A stretch of DNA of 64,000 nt from Ypsolopha sequella (Eukaryota; Arthropoda; Insecta; Lepidoptera; Ypsolophidae): NCBI GenBank assembly GCA_934047225.1, contig OW203986.1:14635221-14699220 (forward strand). The letters are read 5' to 3'. Shown here one piece after another: positions 20,319 to 30,984 of this stretch (position 1 is its first letter; the number at the start of each line of letters is the position of its first letter). A model generated the notes under the pieces. That model made no database searches, had not been told where the DNA came from, and saw only the letters and a program-made list of their open reading frames with translations. The position numbers and the translations under genes were made by a program.

Positions 20319-20893
20319 ATCCCACCAAAAACATCATGTAAAGTAGGTTGCCAAGACTCAAAAGCTCTCTGTTAACATTATGGTAACAAATTAAGCCATG
20401 ATGGTCGTGTTGTGTCATGGAATAGTTCCATAAAACGGCCAAGTCATACTTTTTTAACAAGATTTAGTGTTTAATAAAATAATAAAAAGTGGCGTGCACA
20501 GAACTTTTTTTCGGAAAAGCAATCAAGAGGTCAAGATTGACAATAAAAAAAATATGAAAAAATTTAAATAACACTTTGAAAAAAAAAGTTTGTATGATGC
20601 CAGGGTAGGCACTCCTACCCTAGAGGAAAAATTTTCATACAAACTTTTTTTTTCAAAGGGTTGTTTAAGTTTTTTTCATATTTTTTTATTGTCGTACTTG
20701 ACCTTCTGATTGCTTTTCCGGAAAAAAGTTCTGTGCACGCCTGTGGTGTTTATGGAGTTAGGGCTTGTAGATTTAGGCCTTGTAGAGGTAGGGGCTTGAC
20801 TCCACATAAGAACTGATAACTTTTTAACAGTGAAAGCGTTATGAGCTTACGAGGCTTGGCAACCTACTTTACATGAAATGTTTTTGGTGGGAT
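20319..20893. mobile_element. TIR element (ATCCCACCAAAAACAT ends) with nested MITE
   Basis: The left end reads ATCCCACCAAAAACATCATG and continues AAGTAGGTTGCCAAG. The right end is its inverse, ending GGTGGGAT at 20893. The arms match for about 40 bp with one small indel. The middle is interrupted by a fold-back MITE at 20487-20744. No transposase is visible. Confidence 0.65.
20487..20744. repeat. hAT-like palindromic MITE, family F6, copy 1
   Basis: Nearly palindromic over about 250 bp, from GGCGTGCACAGAAC to GTTCTGTGCACGCC. Its relative at 63587-63882 has CAGTGGCGT ends and a perfect 8-bp target duplication, so this family is hAT-like. Here the outermost bases and the duplication have decayed. 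Confidence 0.75.
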
Positions 20894-21919
20894 TTTATTT
20901 CTTTTTGTAAGGAAATATTATATACAGACCTGTACCAGAGAATATAAAGTATTACTACGTACCTGTACTACCCTTTTTGCAACCCCTCGTTGCAATGTGA
21001 AAGGTTTTTCACTAGAAATTGTAATTCCATGGTAGGTTTTTATAAAGTTTTTTATAATCTAACCTAACATAACCTAGTCAAATTATAATTTCACTGCTTT
21101 GACAACTTACCTGCGATATTAACATGCATCATATAAGCCTTTACTATGTCAACAAATACCGTTAAATGAAAGAATTCAATAATTAAATCAGTCCAAAATA
21201 AGTATAGATATCTAAACAGAAAAATTAAAATTCTATCTCTAGAACAAATCTAAGAAAGAGCAGCAACTGCAACACTCAAAACCGGTAATCCACAGAACGA
21301 CATTAACCTCCTCACGTCCTACGAGCAACACGAGCGTGGTAGACTCGGAGCTATTTGGATTAACGTCCTCGATAGGAACGTTAAACTTAGACCGATAAGG
21401 AGAGAGGGGAGGGGTGTTGCGCGTCCATAAAAGTTGGAGAGACTCCGTCGAGAGTCGCCGGCAAATTTCCCCAGGGTGCGGGGCACCTCCGCCCGACGGC
21501 TGCCGCTGGGAAATACACTAAAGCCATATCATAACAGTTTTATGTTGATGCTGACCTCCCATCCGCAAGGTATTGGACGAGCCGGGTTAATTATTAATTG
21601 GGGGTTATTTGTGCTGGAGTTTTGGGCGCTTTAAATGATGATGTCGATACTTTGGGTACTTATGTACCCAGTAGGGTCAGCAAAGTGGTAAAATATTGTG
21701 AAATGTACTTTGGTTTCCTTGCGGTTTAATCGCACTAAGCTCATTTTATTATGGAGCAAGACTGTTCTGTCTGAGAGACGCAAAAAAGGCAAAAGTTCAA
21801 ATAAAGTGTGCACCCAATAAATTTGTTAAATTCGAATTGATTTGCTTAGCAAATAAGAATATTGTAGATTAGAGCCGATTTGTGAATCGAATATTCATGT
21901 AATGTAAACCATTCTTAAT
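20894..21919. other. Gene-free stretch with a GC-richer patch
   Basis: A GC-rich patch lies at about 21300-21530 within AT-rich DNA. Its 66-codon frame at 21434-21634 has no recognisable domain. It may be a remnant of an element's coding or leader region. Confidence 0.35.
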
Positions 21920-22626
21920 TTTTTAGGGTTCTGTATCTAAGGGTAAGTACAAAAGGAACAATTATGGTGAGACTCCATTGTGCTACAAATAAGATTATAA
22001 AATTAAAATTTTTGCAAAACATTGAAACATTGTGTGATTTTATAATTATCTTTAAAACTGGCGGACGGAAAAAATTAAAAAGAAAACTCGATTATTGGTT
22101 GTAAGTAGTTATAACGGGACATTGTCAGAAAAACTATATGGATTTAAATCGAACACAAATGAAAAATAAAAAAGAGTTTTACAAAAATACAGGTATTAAA
22201 GCTTAGCGATATTTACTCTCACCGATTTCGAGAAAACTTTGAAAAAAAAACACAAAAATCTATGTCCCCTCCCCTTATCTCCGAAACTAGAGGAAAAAAA
22301 AGATATGAAAAAGAAAAAAATGAAAAAGAAGAAAAAGATCATGATCATGGTTAGGTGATTAGTTAATTACGTAAAGATAAAAGAAAAAATATAGCAGTTA
22401 AGAAATTTAAGAAAACAAACAAAATAAAAAAAAATCCTTACTAAATATTACTACGATGTAAACTTACATTTTTTTATTATTTCGTAACAAATTTTTTTTT
22501 TTTTTTGTTATAACGAATAGTTAATATGTGCAAGATTTTAAATACCATTTTCCGAACTTCCCTCAAAACTGACAAAACATGGAACCCTAAGCGCACGAGT
22601 CTGATTCGGGCTTGACCGGTTTTTCG
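21920..22626 (-). repeat. Lepidopteran GGCCAAGTGCGAG-type repeat, long copy
   Basis: Read on the minus strand it begins near 22626 with AAAAACCGGTCAAGCCCGAA and AGGGTTCCATG. It ends near 21920 with the complement of TTTTAGGGTTCTG. The interior is A-rich. Similar end pairs occur at 23784-24048, 35351-35580 and 61066-61151. Confidence 0.55.
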
Positions 22627-22954
22627 ACTAAATTGATTATGTGTGTTTGGACAAACATGCCCTTATGCCTTAGGCTAAAAGAGAAAATTTTTGTCGATTT
22701 AAGTAAAACATACCCTTTAGTCGCAAAATATCGTGTCACGCTCCTCACACCTGTGATTCAACTAAGTTGCGTCGCGCTCGATTAAACATTATGCTACAGG
22801 GCCACGTTTGGTATCTTTAAAGGGCATTGTTTAAACATTTATTTAATAATTAAAAATTAAAAATGTTGTTTGGATTTTTTGTCCATGTCGTAACAATGTC
22901 TTTAAATGTATTAAAAACATGTTTAAAAAAAATTACCTCCTAAAATTGCTATTT
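22627..22954. other. Gene-free stretch with half of a fold-back repeat
   Basis: About 22740-22805 (CCTGTGATTCAACTA, GCGTCGCGC, GATTAAACATTATGCTAC) matches one arm of the fold-back element at 33457-33599. No gene. Confidence 0.45.
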
Positions 22955-23215
22955 CTCCTAGACCGCTTGGTCAATTTCATTAGTTAATACTTTGATTAAA
23001 AGGTAAACTTGATAGCTTTAAACTGTACAAATGATTATTTAATCAAGTAATCGCTTCCATGTGAAAAGTATTATTTTCTCCTATTTTGCACTATCCGCGC
23101 GGAGACGCACGATCTAGAATGCGCGCGATATAAACATTATTTCAATGTCGTTTCCATCAATACATGTACCAACTCCCATCGAGGTGCTAACTTACGATGG
23201 CGATAGCTGTAAAAT
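22955..23215 (-). repeat. Family F4 repeat, copy a
   Basis: Shares ordered blocks with the copies at 44521, 46758, 48700 and 48984. On the minus strand these are GAAACGACATTGAAATAA, GCAAAATAGGAGAAAATAAT and ACTTTTCACATGG. Ends are approximate. Confidence 0.65.
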
Positions 23216-23783
23216 ATGTTGATATTTGTTTTAAGGCCTAGTATTAAACTTCCATCCTGCACCAACGCTTTTGTTTATGATTTGTCTATCCTGCTCTAAT
23301 AAACTGCTGCGCACGCAAAACTACAGTTTTTTTGAATTTGCGGCTACAATAGGACTTGTAATGAAAAATATTTCCTGTCACAACATTAAAGGTTTGTTAA
23401 ACAAATATTTATGAAAAATGGCACTATCCTCAAAAAAGCAGACCAAAAATACATTTTTTGTGATTTTGGATTGAGCAAGGAAAGTTATCGTAATTGCTTT
23501 TTTGGTCTGTCAGAACACTAAAGCATATCCTTGGAAAAAACATATATTTTTTTGAAATTTTTAGTTAGTAAATTAGGTATTAATTTCTATTATGTATAAA
23601 ATTGTCTGTGAAAACTATATTTGGCTTTATACTGCGCCTTTTTACGAAACCGTCGTCGTCGGCGCGTGATTGTAGAATATGTGCAGAGATTCTTATCGCT
23701 TCTTTTCAAATGATGATGATTGCGGTCACTTTAGCACAACAGACTTTTGATTAAGGCTCTTAGATATACGTAAATTAAAAAAA
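23216..23783. other. Gene-free stretch with F2 fragment
   Basis: About 23236-23380 resembles the interior of family F2 (TATCCTGCTCTAATAAACT, GCGCACGCAAAACTACAGTT). No gene. Confidence 0.4.
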
Positions 23784-24048
23784 ACTGGCCAAGTGCGAGT
23801 CGGACTCGCGCACGAAGGGTTTCGTACCATTATCCATAAAAACGGCAAAAAAATCATGTCATTTGTATGTATGGGAGCCCCCTTAAATATTTATTTTATT
23901 CTGTTTTTTAGTATTTGTTGTTATAGCGGCAACAGAAATACATCGTCTGTGAAAATTTCAACTGTCTAACTATCACGGTTCATGAGATACAGCCTGGTGA
24001 CAGACGGACGGACAGCGGAGTCTTAGCAATAGGGTCACGGAACCCTAA
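23784..24048 (+). repeat. Lepidopteran GGCCAAGTGCGAG-type repeat
   Basis: Starts ACTGGCCAAGTGCGAGTCGG and ends GGTCACGGAACCCTAAAAAG. It carries the characteristic ACAGACGGACGGACAGCGG block before the end. This repeat is very common in Lepidoptera and supports the host assignment. Confidence 0.7.
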
Positions 24049-24497
24049 AAAGTACAATATGTTTCTCATAAAATATTATTGTTGTAACGAAATATATTTA
24101 ACATCTATCAACAGACCGTTGTTGTGGTGAAAACAAAAGTTATCTAACTATGCATGAAAATTATAATAAAAAAGAAAAATGTACCTCAACCAAACTGCTG
24201 TATTCCCTCTAGACATCATGAATCATTCTCCGCTGTACGCAGGATTAAGATCCACTGTGGATGGGTACATCTACATTTTGTAGTACGATGTGGGTGTTAA
24301 ATAAACTGAATTGCGTTGAAATCGCTACTTTCGTTATAAAACTAGACACAAACATTTAAAAAAATTCAACTTCGCGTTCTCTTTTCATATATATATGTTT
24401 TTTCGAGAACAACAACGAAAACATTGTGCTTTTTGAGAATTTTGAGTTTAATTATTTTTTATTGTGTTTTTATTCTCAGTATGGGTTTAGTGCATTG
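24049..24497. other. Gene-free AT-rich stretch before BEL copy 2
   Basis: Nothing supported. Ends at GATAC (24498-24502), the target duplication of the BEL insertion. Confidence 0.4.
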
Positions 24498-24502
24498 GAT
24501 AC

Positions 24503-24967
24503 TGAGCACGCGATATGACGGCAGTGCTTTGTATCACCATAGGTTTTAAAAATAGCGGGAAGTGAAGAGAAATAATTACGAAGATGAAAGATCTGACCTT
24601 GGGAAGGAGCTGCATGCACCACAAACCACGCTTCGCCTGAGCCACCAAGTCTCTGGTGTTCTCCAAGATGGTTTTCTTCTTCCTCTTCGTGCCTGGTTGC
24701 GCTCTTCTCGGCTAATCTTCTTCGTAATAGTAATAGATGAAAATGAGGCGCACAGCGGGTGCGATCTCAAAATGGCGGGCGGTAGGGTCGAGGTAGGACC
24801 TAGTCGAATGACAATCAGCGTATACCTCCGGCGTGAAAGGCTTCTGATTGACGACTGATTGATTTGCGTCCAAAACTAAGCGGGTGGAGATGCAGCGAAA
24901 ATGACAGTTGAAAATATTAATTCACAACTACCCCGCAGTATGAGAGCCACAAGAAGTGGCGCGAACA
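24503..24967 (-). repeat. 3' LTR of BEL copy 2
   Basis: Plus-strand ends TGAGCACG and GCGAACA; 465 bp. Bounded outside by GATAC and inside by the purine-tract-like GGGGGCAAA (minus strand, 24968-24978). Confidence 0.95.
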
Positions 24968-27900
24968 TTTGCCCCCGGCGTTAAAACCATTGGTTTTAAA
25001 ATAAGAATAGAAAAGTAAAAATAAGACAGAGAATAACGAAATTTTGAAGCGGGGGCAAAGAAAGGAGTTATTGAGATGGGAGAGGGCAAAGACGCACGAC
25101 AGGTCGTTTGTCAAATTGTAAATTTCTGAGAGGGCATTTCTAGCGCCTACAAAGTTCGTAGCATTATCTGAATATACGAAAGACACTGCTCCACGTCTAG
25201 ATAAAAAACGTTTGAACGCGGAAAGAAAAGTGTTCGTGCTAAGATCAGTTGCCAATTCAACGTGAACTGCACGAGTCACCAGGCATACAAATATGCAGAG
25301 GTAACATTTGACGGGACGGACTCCACGTTTTCGATACGGAGTGATACTGATAGGACCACAATAATCCACAGCGCAGTGGACAAAAGCTTTAGCCTCATTA
25401 ACGCGGCATGATGGTAAATCTGCCATGAAAGGGAAGGTTTGTCTCGGCTTCGCCTTAAAACAATAATTGCAGCTATGTATTACGCGACGAACAATATTTC
25501 GACAGGAAAGTATCCAAAATTTTTGGCGGATTATTGACATTAAAGCCACTGGTCCAATGTGACAATTTTTGCGATGATAATGAATGATAATCAATTCGAC
25601 AATATGATTTTTACGAGGTAACAACACAGGGTGTTGTTGATCGAACGTCATGTCTGTGTTGCGAAGTCGACCACCAACGCGTAACAATCCATTTTTATCT
25701 AAAAATGGCGATAGTCGATTTAAAGCGGGAGAACAAAGTTTATTTGACTTTAATCTTTTTATTTCATCAAGAAAATAAAATGCTTGAAGAGCTTTAATCA
25801 ATGCAACTTCAGCGAAATCCATATCGGTAGCGGTAAAAATATTAGAGCGCGGTAAAATACGTAAAAATCGGTAGATGTAAATGATTGTGTGTAAAAGCAC
25901 AAGCCATGACGAAATTCTTTCCGAAAGAGAAAGAAGAGGATGCGGTTCTTCATTACTAAAAGCGGGAAGAGAAATTGTTTTTGATTCCGGCAAGTTTTCT
26001 TCAATAGAAGCTGATTCTATTGTTTTGATTGGCCACTCTTTAGCGTCCAGATAAAGCCAAGCAGGTCCAGTGAACCAGAGCGGGTGACTCATCAACTGCG
26101 TGGGAGTGAGACCACGGGAAAGACAGTCGCTCGGGTTTTGAGAACCAGCTGTATGGTAAAAACATTCAGCGGGAATAGCGGATATTATTTTTGTTATACG
26201 CGTCGCGACAAAGGTTTTAAACCTGTGCGGTGAGGAATGTATCCAGTGTAAAGTTACCATAGAATCGGTAAAACAGTAAATACGTTCAATATTGTGACGT
26301 ATTTTATAAGCGTCAACTACACGACGAGTTAATTTCGACATGAGTAACGAGGCACAAAGCTCAAGGCGGGCGACACTGACGGTCTTGAGCGGACAGACTT
26401 TTGACTTTGCGCATACCAGCCGAATGCTAGTGCAAGTGTCTGAGTCATCTTGTACTCTAATATATACGACACATCCGTATCCACGTTCACTTGCGTCTGC
26501 AAATGATATTATCGAAATTTTCGAATTTTGGAACACGTCTAAGTGGCGTTTAATACGTAAATCCCGCAAAACAGGTAGCTCCTTCAAATAGTTTTGCCAA
26601 ATCTGCGCAATATCAGAGGGTAGTGTTTCATCCCAGTCTAATTTTAAAATACAGATTTTCTGCAAGAGTAATTTTGCGTACAAGATCACAGGAGCGGTAA
26701 AGCCGAGGACGTCGTACTGACGTGCTATCACGGACAAAACATTGCGTTTAGTACATGGGCGACTATCTAGCGATACAGTAAAAGAGAACTCGTCAGAATC
26801 AGGCGACCACTGTAAGCCAAGAACTTTAAGAGTTTGAGTTTGTTCTTCAAAATTCTTACTAGAATTTAAGCGGTGAGTATCAGGCAGTGTATCAAGTAAC
26901 TGTTGACAGTTACTAGACCACTTGACGAGCTCAAAGCCACCGGCCTTAAGCAATCCTACCAGCTCATCTCTGAGCTGTAAGGAGCCCTGCACGGTGGGCG
27001 TGCTATAGCAGATGTCGTCCATGTAACAGTTTCGTGCGGCTACAGTAGCGGCGAGCGGGTACGCTGAACTCCCATCCTCACAGAGTTTCCTGACTACTCT
27101 CATCGCAAGGAAAGGGCTACTACGTAGTCCAAAGCAGACGCGATTGAACTGATAAGCGATAAGCGGTGAACACGTGTCAAAGCGGTATAAAAACTTTTGA
27201 AATTTGCGATCATCGGCGTTAACCAAAACTTGTAAGAACATTTGTTTGATATCCGAGGTAAAAGCGATTTCATACAAGCGGAAGTCAAGTAAAATTAAAA
27301 ACAAATCGTTTTGCAAATTAGCACCTGTGTGCAGCGTGTCATTTAATGAGACACGAGTACCATCAGCGGAGTCAGTCTTAGTACTGGCATTCATACAAAT
27401 ACGCACCTTTGTCGTTGATTTATCAACACGCACTACGGGATGATGCGGAATATAATAACCAAGAGATAATTGGTCATCATTATGAAGCGGGGATATGTAA
27501 CCTTTAGTTAGGTATTCATTTATTATATTGTTATACTCGGAACGTAAATCTGCGTTAGAAACAAACCTACGCTCAAGAGACATAAAACACTTTTTTGCGT
27601 GATGGTACGAGTTTCCTAGTATGTTAGGATTCCGTGCGAACGGTAAAGAAACCGAATAGCGACCAGCGGGGTCACGTGACACATTGTTAATAAATAATTT
27701 TTCACATTCATCATTTGCGGGACTAGAAGCAGGTTCACAATGCACCTCTTCTAATTGCCAAAATTTTTGTAAAATAAAATCTATTGGCGGTTCAATCTCC
27801 ATATAAGAGCATAACGAAATTGAACATGCGGTATTTTGGTAAACAGGCGTATTACCAATTAGCGTAAAACCGAAGATGGTCTGAAATCCCGTCGGCGTAC

Positions 27901-29788
27901 CCGGGGGACCAGAGACGCGGCCTGATAACAAGATATCCGCGAATAAAGATGCACCGATAAGAATATCAATCTCGCCCGGTAAGTAAAAGGTTTCATCAGC
28001 AAGTGTGATACCTTTTAAATATGAAAGCGTAGACAAATCCACCTGCACCGATGGTAAGTTGTCGGTAATACGGTCGATTACATAAGTGTCAAGCGAAATT
28101 GAAACCGAATCATCAAATCGTGAAAACAATTTAAGGTTTGTCGCACCCTTAATTGGGTTTGATGAGGAGCCGATGCCCTTAACAAAAGCGCGGGGAATTT
28201 TTTCATATTTTAAGTTAAGCTTCTCACAACAGGAAACCGTCGAAAAACTGGATTGTGACGCAGGGTCGCAGAGCGCACGTAGACGGACAGACATACCGTT
28301 AGAATCTTTCACGATCACTTGAATTGTACCTAAAAGGCATGTTTCATTACGCTGCGAGTTAGGCTGTAAGTTACATAAAGAAATATTATTACTCGCAGTT
28401 GGTACGGATTGAGAATCATTAGTCATATGTTCTGTGTTAGTCGCCGATACGGCAGGATCCACCAACCTCGAAGATTGCGTATGTGTGCGTGGAGACACGG
28501 TAATATTTTGACCAAGCGCGGTGTGAGTATTCATCACATTTTGTTTGCGGCACAACATCGAATGGTGTTTACAATTACAATGGCGGCAATTATAAGACGA
28601 TTTACAAGCGGAATTGTTATGCGTAATACTTAAACAATTGGTGCAACCGTTATTAGATTTGATGAACTGAAATCTTTTCTCGATATCTAGTTTCACAAAT
28701 TCGGGACACTTATATAAATTATAGTGTTTTAATTGTTTACATAGCGGACAACAATTATTATTGGTCGAAGCGGAGACAAAAGCATGGGTTGACTTGGTAC
28801 TGTACCCGGTTTTGTTGTTATTATTATTAACGGAGCGGTTCGGAGCGGGAGCGGTAATTGCGGGTGCAGTGCGGTTCAGTATCTTAGTTTGTTCCCGTAA
28901 AAATGATATTAATTCATCATAATGGGGTAAATCGGAACCACGTTTAAACATTTCAAATGAACGAGCGGTTTCAACATCAAGTTTTTTAAGGGCCAAATAC
29001 ATAAGGATAAAATCCGAAAGATCTTTAATATTCAGCGATTTTAAACACGAAACAGCGGAACAGAACTTGTCTAAAAACAAGTCCAAGTTTTTTGAACTAG
29101 CGGTAGTTAAAGGGCGAAATTCAAACATTTGATCCAAATAAGTAGTGGCTAAACTACGCGAGTCTTGAAAAGTAGAAACGAGTGTTTTCCAGATTATGTC
29201 GTAGTTAGTTGCGTTCGGTGTGATTCCAGAACAAATCGAAAGTGCCCGGCCAGAAAGTTTACCCATCAGGTATTGTACTCGTTCGTTGTCGGTCAAGTCC
29301 GGATTATCGTGAATCGTGGTTTTAAATGTTTCATAAAATGTTGGCCACATAGTAGCTTCACCAGAAAAACCAACGAGTTCCAGTTTTGGAAGCTTGATAG
29401 TAGGTTTTTTGGGACATTCCATGTCACGTGGAGCTTTAACTTTAGAGTCAGCCGATTTCGAAGAATGTGATAACTTCCGGTTGATGTATTTGCAATGGGA
29501 GTAAAGATCCTCAAAAGCTGACCAACTTTGATAATTTGGTTCAAAATTAGGATTTATCAATACCTCTGTGTCATTAATTTCATCTATGATTACATGAATT
29601 TCTGAGCGTACAGTATCCAATGTTTCGACATTGGCCATAAACAATTCTGCCGAAGAAACATCCTCTAAAGCGGTTTTAGAAAAGTCATAAACTCTCTGAA
29701 GGCGATTAAACAATTCTTGCCTTTTATTTTTAAGCTTCTTTAAACTATACGACATCTTTAATTTTGCAGCTTCTGCGGAATTTGGCAT
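24917..29788 (-). CDS. BEL/Pao Gag-Pol polyprotein with deletion-shifted C-terminus
   Basis: 1623 codons from the first ATG (29788); the frame is open slightly further upstream but without ATG. Gag with a DUF1759-like domain spans about residues 130-290 (LPKLELVGFSGEATMW). Cys/His knuckles lie at about 345-413. A BEL-type aspartic protease region at about 507 reads CDPASQSSF, so the usual D-S/T-G is D-P-A. The reverse transcriptase has YMDD at about 922-925, and RNase H has SFADASERG at about 1100. The integrase has the HHCC finger, the first Asp (AVDYCGP) and second Asp (YSDNATNF). A 598-bp deletion then shifts the frame after about residue 1560. The last 60 or so residues are out-of-frame sequence running into the LTR, so the third catalytic residue and the C-terminal domain are missing. 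No other break is seen. Confidence 0.93.
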   Translation of the reverse strand: MPNSAEAAKLKMSYSLKKLKNKRQELFNRLQRVYDFSKTALEDVSSAELFMANVETLDTVRSEIHVIIDEINDTEVLINPNFEPNYQSWSAFEDLYSHCKYINRKLSHSSKSADSKVKAPRDMECPKKPTIKLPKLELVGFSGEATMWPTFYETFKTTIHDNPDLTDNERVQYLMGKLSGRALSICSGITPNATNYDIIWKTLVSTFQDSRSLATTYLDQMFEFRPLTTASSKNLDLFLDKFCSAVSCLKSLNIKDLSDFILMYLALKKLDVETARSFEMFKRGSDLPHYDELISFLREQTKILNRTAPAITAPAPNRSVNNNNNKTGYSTKSTHAFVSASTNNNCCPLCKQLKHYNLYKCPEFVKLDIEKRFQFIKSNNGCTNCLSITHNNSACKSSYNCRHCNCKHHSMLCRKQNVMNTHTALGQNITVSPRTHTQSSRLVDPAVSATNTEHMTNDSQSVPTASNNISLCNLQPNSQRNETCLLGTIQVIVKDSNGMSVRLRALCDPASQSSFSTVSCCEKLNLKYEKIPRAFVKGIGSSSNPIKGATNLKLFSRFDDSVSISLDTYVIDRITDNLPSVQVDLSTLSYLKGITLADETFYLPGEIDILIGASLFADILLSGRVSGPPGTPTGFQTIFGFTLIGNTPVYQNTACSISLCSYMEIEPPIDFILQKFWQLEEVHCEPASSPANDECEKLFINNVSRDPAGRYSVSLPFARNPNILGNSYHHAKKCFMSLERRFVSNADLRSEYNNIINEYLTKGYISPLHNDDQLSLGYYIPHHPVVRVDKSTTKVRICMNASTKTDSADGTRVSLNDTLHTGANLQNDLFLILLDFRLYEIAFTSDIKQMFLQVLVNADDRKFQKFLYRFDTCSPLIAYQFNRVCFGLRSSPFLAMRVVRKLCEDGSSAYPLAATVAARNCYMDDICYSTPTVQGSLQLRDELVGLLKAGGFELVKWSSNCQQLLDTLPDTHRLNSSKNFEEQTQTLKVLGLQWSPDSDEFSFTVSLDSRPCTKRNVLSVIARQYDVLGFTAPVILYAKLLLQKICILKLDWDETLPSDIAQIWQNYLKELPVLRDLRIKRHLDVFQNSKISIISFADASERGYGCVVYIRVQDDSDTCTSIRLVCAKSKVCPLKTVSVARLELCASLLMSKLTRRVVDAYKIRHNIERIYCFTDSMVTLHWIHSSPHRFKTFVATRITKIISAIPAECFYHTAGSQNPSDCLSRGLTPTQLMSHPLWFTGPAWLYLDAKEWPIKTIESASIEENLPESKTISLPAFSNEEPHPLLSLSERISSWLVLLHTIIYIYRFLRILPRSNIFTATDMDFAEVALIKALQAFYFLDEIKRLKSNKLCSPALNRLSPFLDKNGLLRVGGRLRNTDMTFDQQHPVLLPRKNHIVELIIIHYHRKNCHIGPVALMSIIRQKFWILSCRNIVRRVIHSCNYCFKAKPRQTFPFMADLPSCRVNEAKAFVHCAVDYCGPISITPYRKRGVRPVKCYLCIFVCLVTRAVHVELATDLSTNTFLSAFKRFLSRRGAVSFVYSDNATNFVGARNALSEIYNLTNDLSCVFALSHLNNSFLCPRFKISLFSVLFLLFYSYFKTNGFNAGGKCSRHFLWLSYCGVVVN

Positions 29789-30251
29789 GTTATATAGTAC
29801 AAAGTTAGGCAAGTACCAGAACTATCGAAAGTTTTATACTGACTACAACATAGAATAGTGCTAATGAGTTAGAGATAACACGGGCGGCGGACGAACCTGT
29901 GTACGAGTACCTCTCGATAATATTAAGAATTAGCAGGTAGGCAGATAATATTTTCTGTGAAATGATCAAATGGTATAATCGCAGCGGATAAATTAACAGA
30001 ATGGCGTATTTCACTGTAGATTATTTACAATTTCCAGTATATAGGAAATGGAATCACTAATATTTTGACGAATGCGGGGTTTTAATGCATAGATAATGCA
30101 AATAAGAGCGGGAATGCGGGGTAATACTGCGGGCAGAGTGAAAATTAGAGCGGAATTCACGTGTTCTTTAGACAAAGAACATGAAGATAGCGGTTGGAAA
30201 TACCAAAAAATGGTTATAGATCGCAGATCAAAGGGCCTAAAATGGATCTAG
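29789..30251 (-). other. 5' untranslated leader of BEL copy 2
   Basis: Between the primer site and the first ATG. No other coding frame is supported. Likely carries packaging and dimer signals, which I cannot identify. Confidence 0.6.
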
Positions 30252-30269
30252 ATCCGGCTCGAAGGACCA
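30252..30269 (-). promoter_or_regulatory. Primer binding site, tRNA-Tyr
   Basis: The minus strand reads TGGTCCTTCGAGCCGGAT, five bases inside the 5' LTR. This is complementary to the 3' end of animal tRNA-Tyr (ending CCGGCTCGAAGGA plus CCA), over all 18 bases. Confidence 0.85.
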
Positions 30270-30274
30270 AAAAA

Positions 30275-30739
30275 TGAGCACGCGATATGACGGCAGTGCT
30301 TTGTATCACCATAGGTTTTAAAAATAGCGGGAAGTGAAGAGAAATAATTACGAAGATGAAAGATCTGACCTTGGGAAGGAGCTGCATGCACCACAAACCA
30401 CGCTTCGCCTGAGCCACCAAGTCTCTGGTGTTCTCCAAGATGGTTTTCTTCTTCCTCTTCGTGCCTGGTTGCGCTCTTCTCGGCTAATCTTCTTCGTAAT
30501 AGTAATAGATGAAAATGAGGCGCACAGCGGGTGCGATCTCAAAATGGCGGGCGGTAGGGTCGAGGTAGGACCTAGTCGAATGACAATCAGCGTATACCTC
30601 CGGCGTGAAAGGCTTCTGATTGACGACTGATTGATTTGCGTCCAAAACTAAGCGGGTGGAGATGCAGCGAAAATGACAGTTGAAAATATTAATTCACAAC
30701 TACCCCGCAGTATGAGAGCCACAAGAAGTGGCGCGAACA
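30275..30739 (-). repeat. 5' LTR of BEL copy 2
   Basis: 465 bp, matching 24503-24967 without visible difference. Followed outside by GATAC (30740-30744). Should hold the promoter. Confidence 0.95.
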
Positions 30740-30744
30740 GATAC

Positions 30745-30984
30745 TTCAAATAGTTCAAATCTTTTTTTGCTACAGCGCCCAATTGAATTTAATTATTTTT
30801 TATTGCATGAAAATTAAGAGACAATACAATTTTATAAAATATAAGAAAAATCTGTATATCTGTAATGGCGAGATTATTTCTACAAAGAAATTTCTTCCAG
30901 CCAACGTGTGGTTGTGATAAGTTAAAAAAAGTAAAGATAAGCAAAAGTGCGCAACAACGATTTAAATTTTAATACAGCAATACT
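30745..30984. other. Gene-free flank
   Basis: AT-rich sequence continuing the pre-insertion locus. No feature supported. Confidence 0.4.

Larger units (their letters stand above)
24503..30739 (-). mobile_element. BEL/Pao retrotransposon copy 2, internally deleted
   Basis: A 6237-bp element with two 465-bp LTRs identical by eye, TG...CA ends, and a perfect 5-bp target duplication GATAC (24498-24502 and 30740-30744). It has a tRNA-Tyr-type primer site and one long gag-pol frame. Compared with copy 1 it lacks 598 bp of the integrase/C-terminal region, so it cannot encode a complete integrase. The insertion is young judging by its LTRs, although defective. Confidence 0.95.

Noticed and set aside
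24562..24858. 98-codon frame repeated at 875-1171, 24562-24858 and 30334-30630
   Set aside because: It lies wholly within the BEL LTR and is identical because the LTRs are identical.
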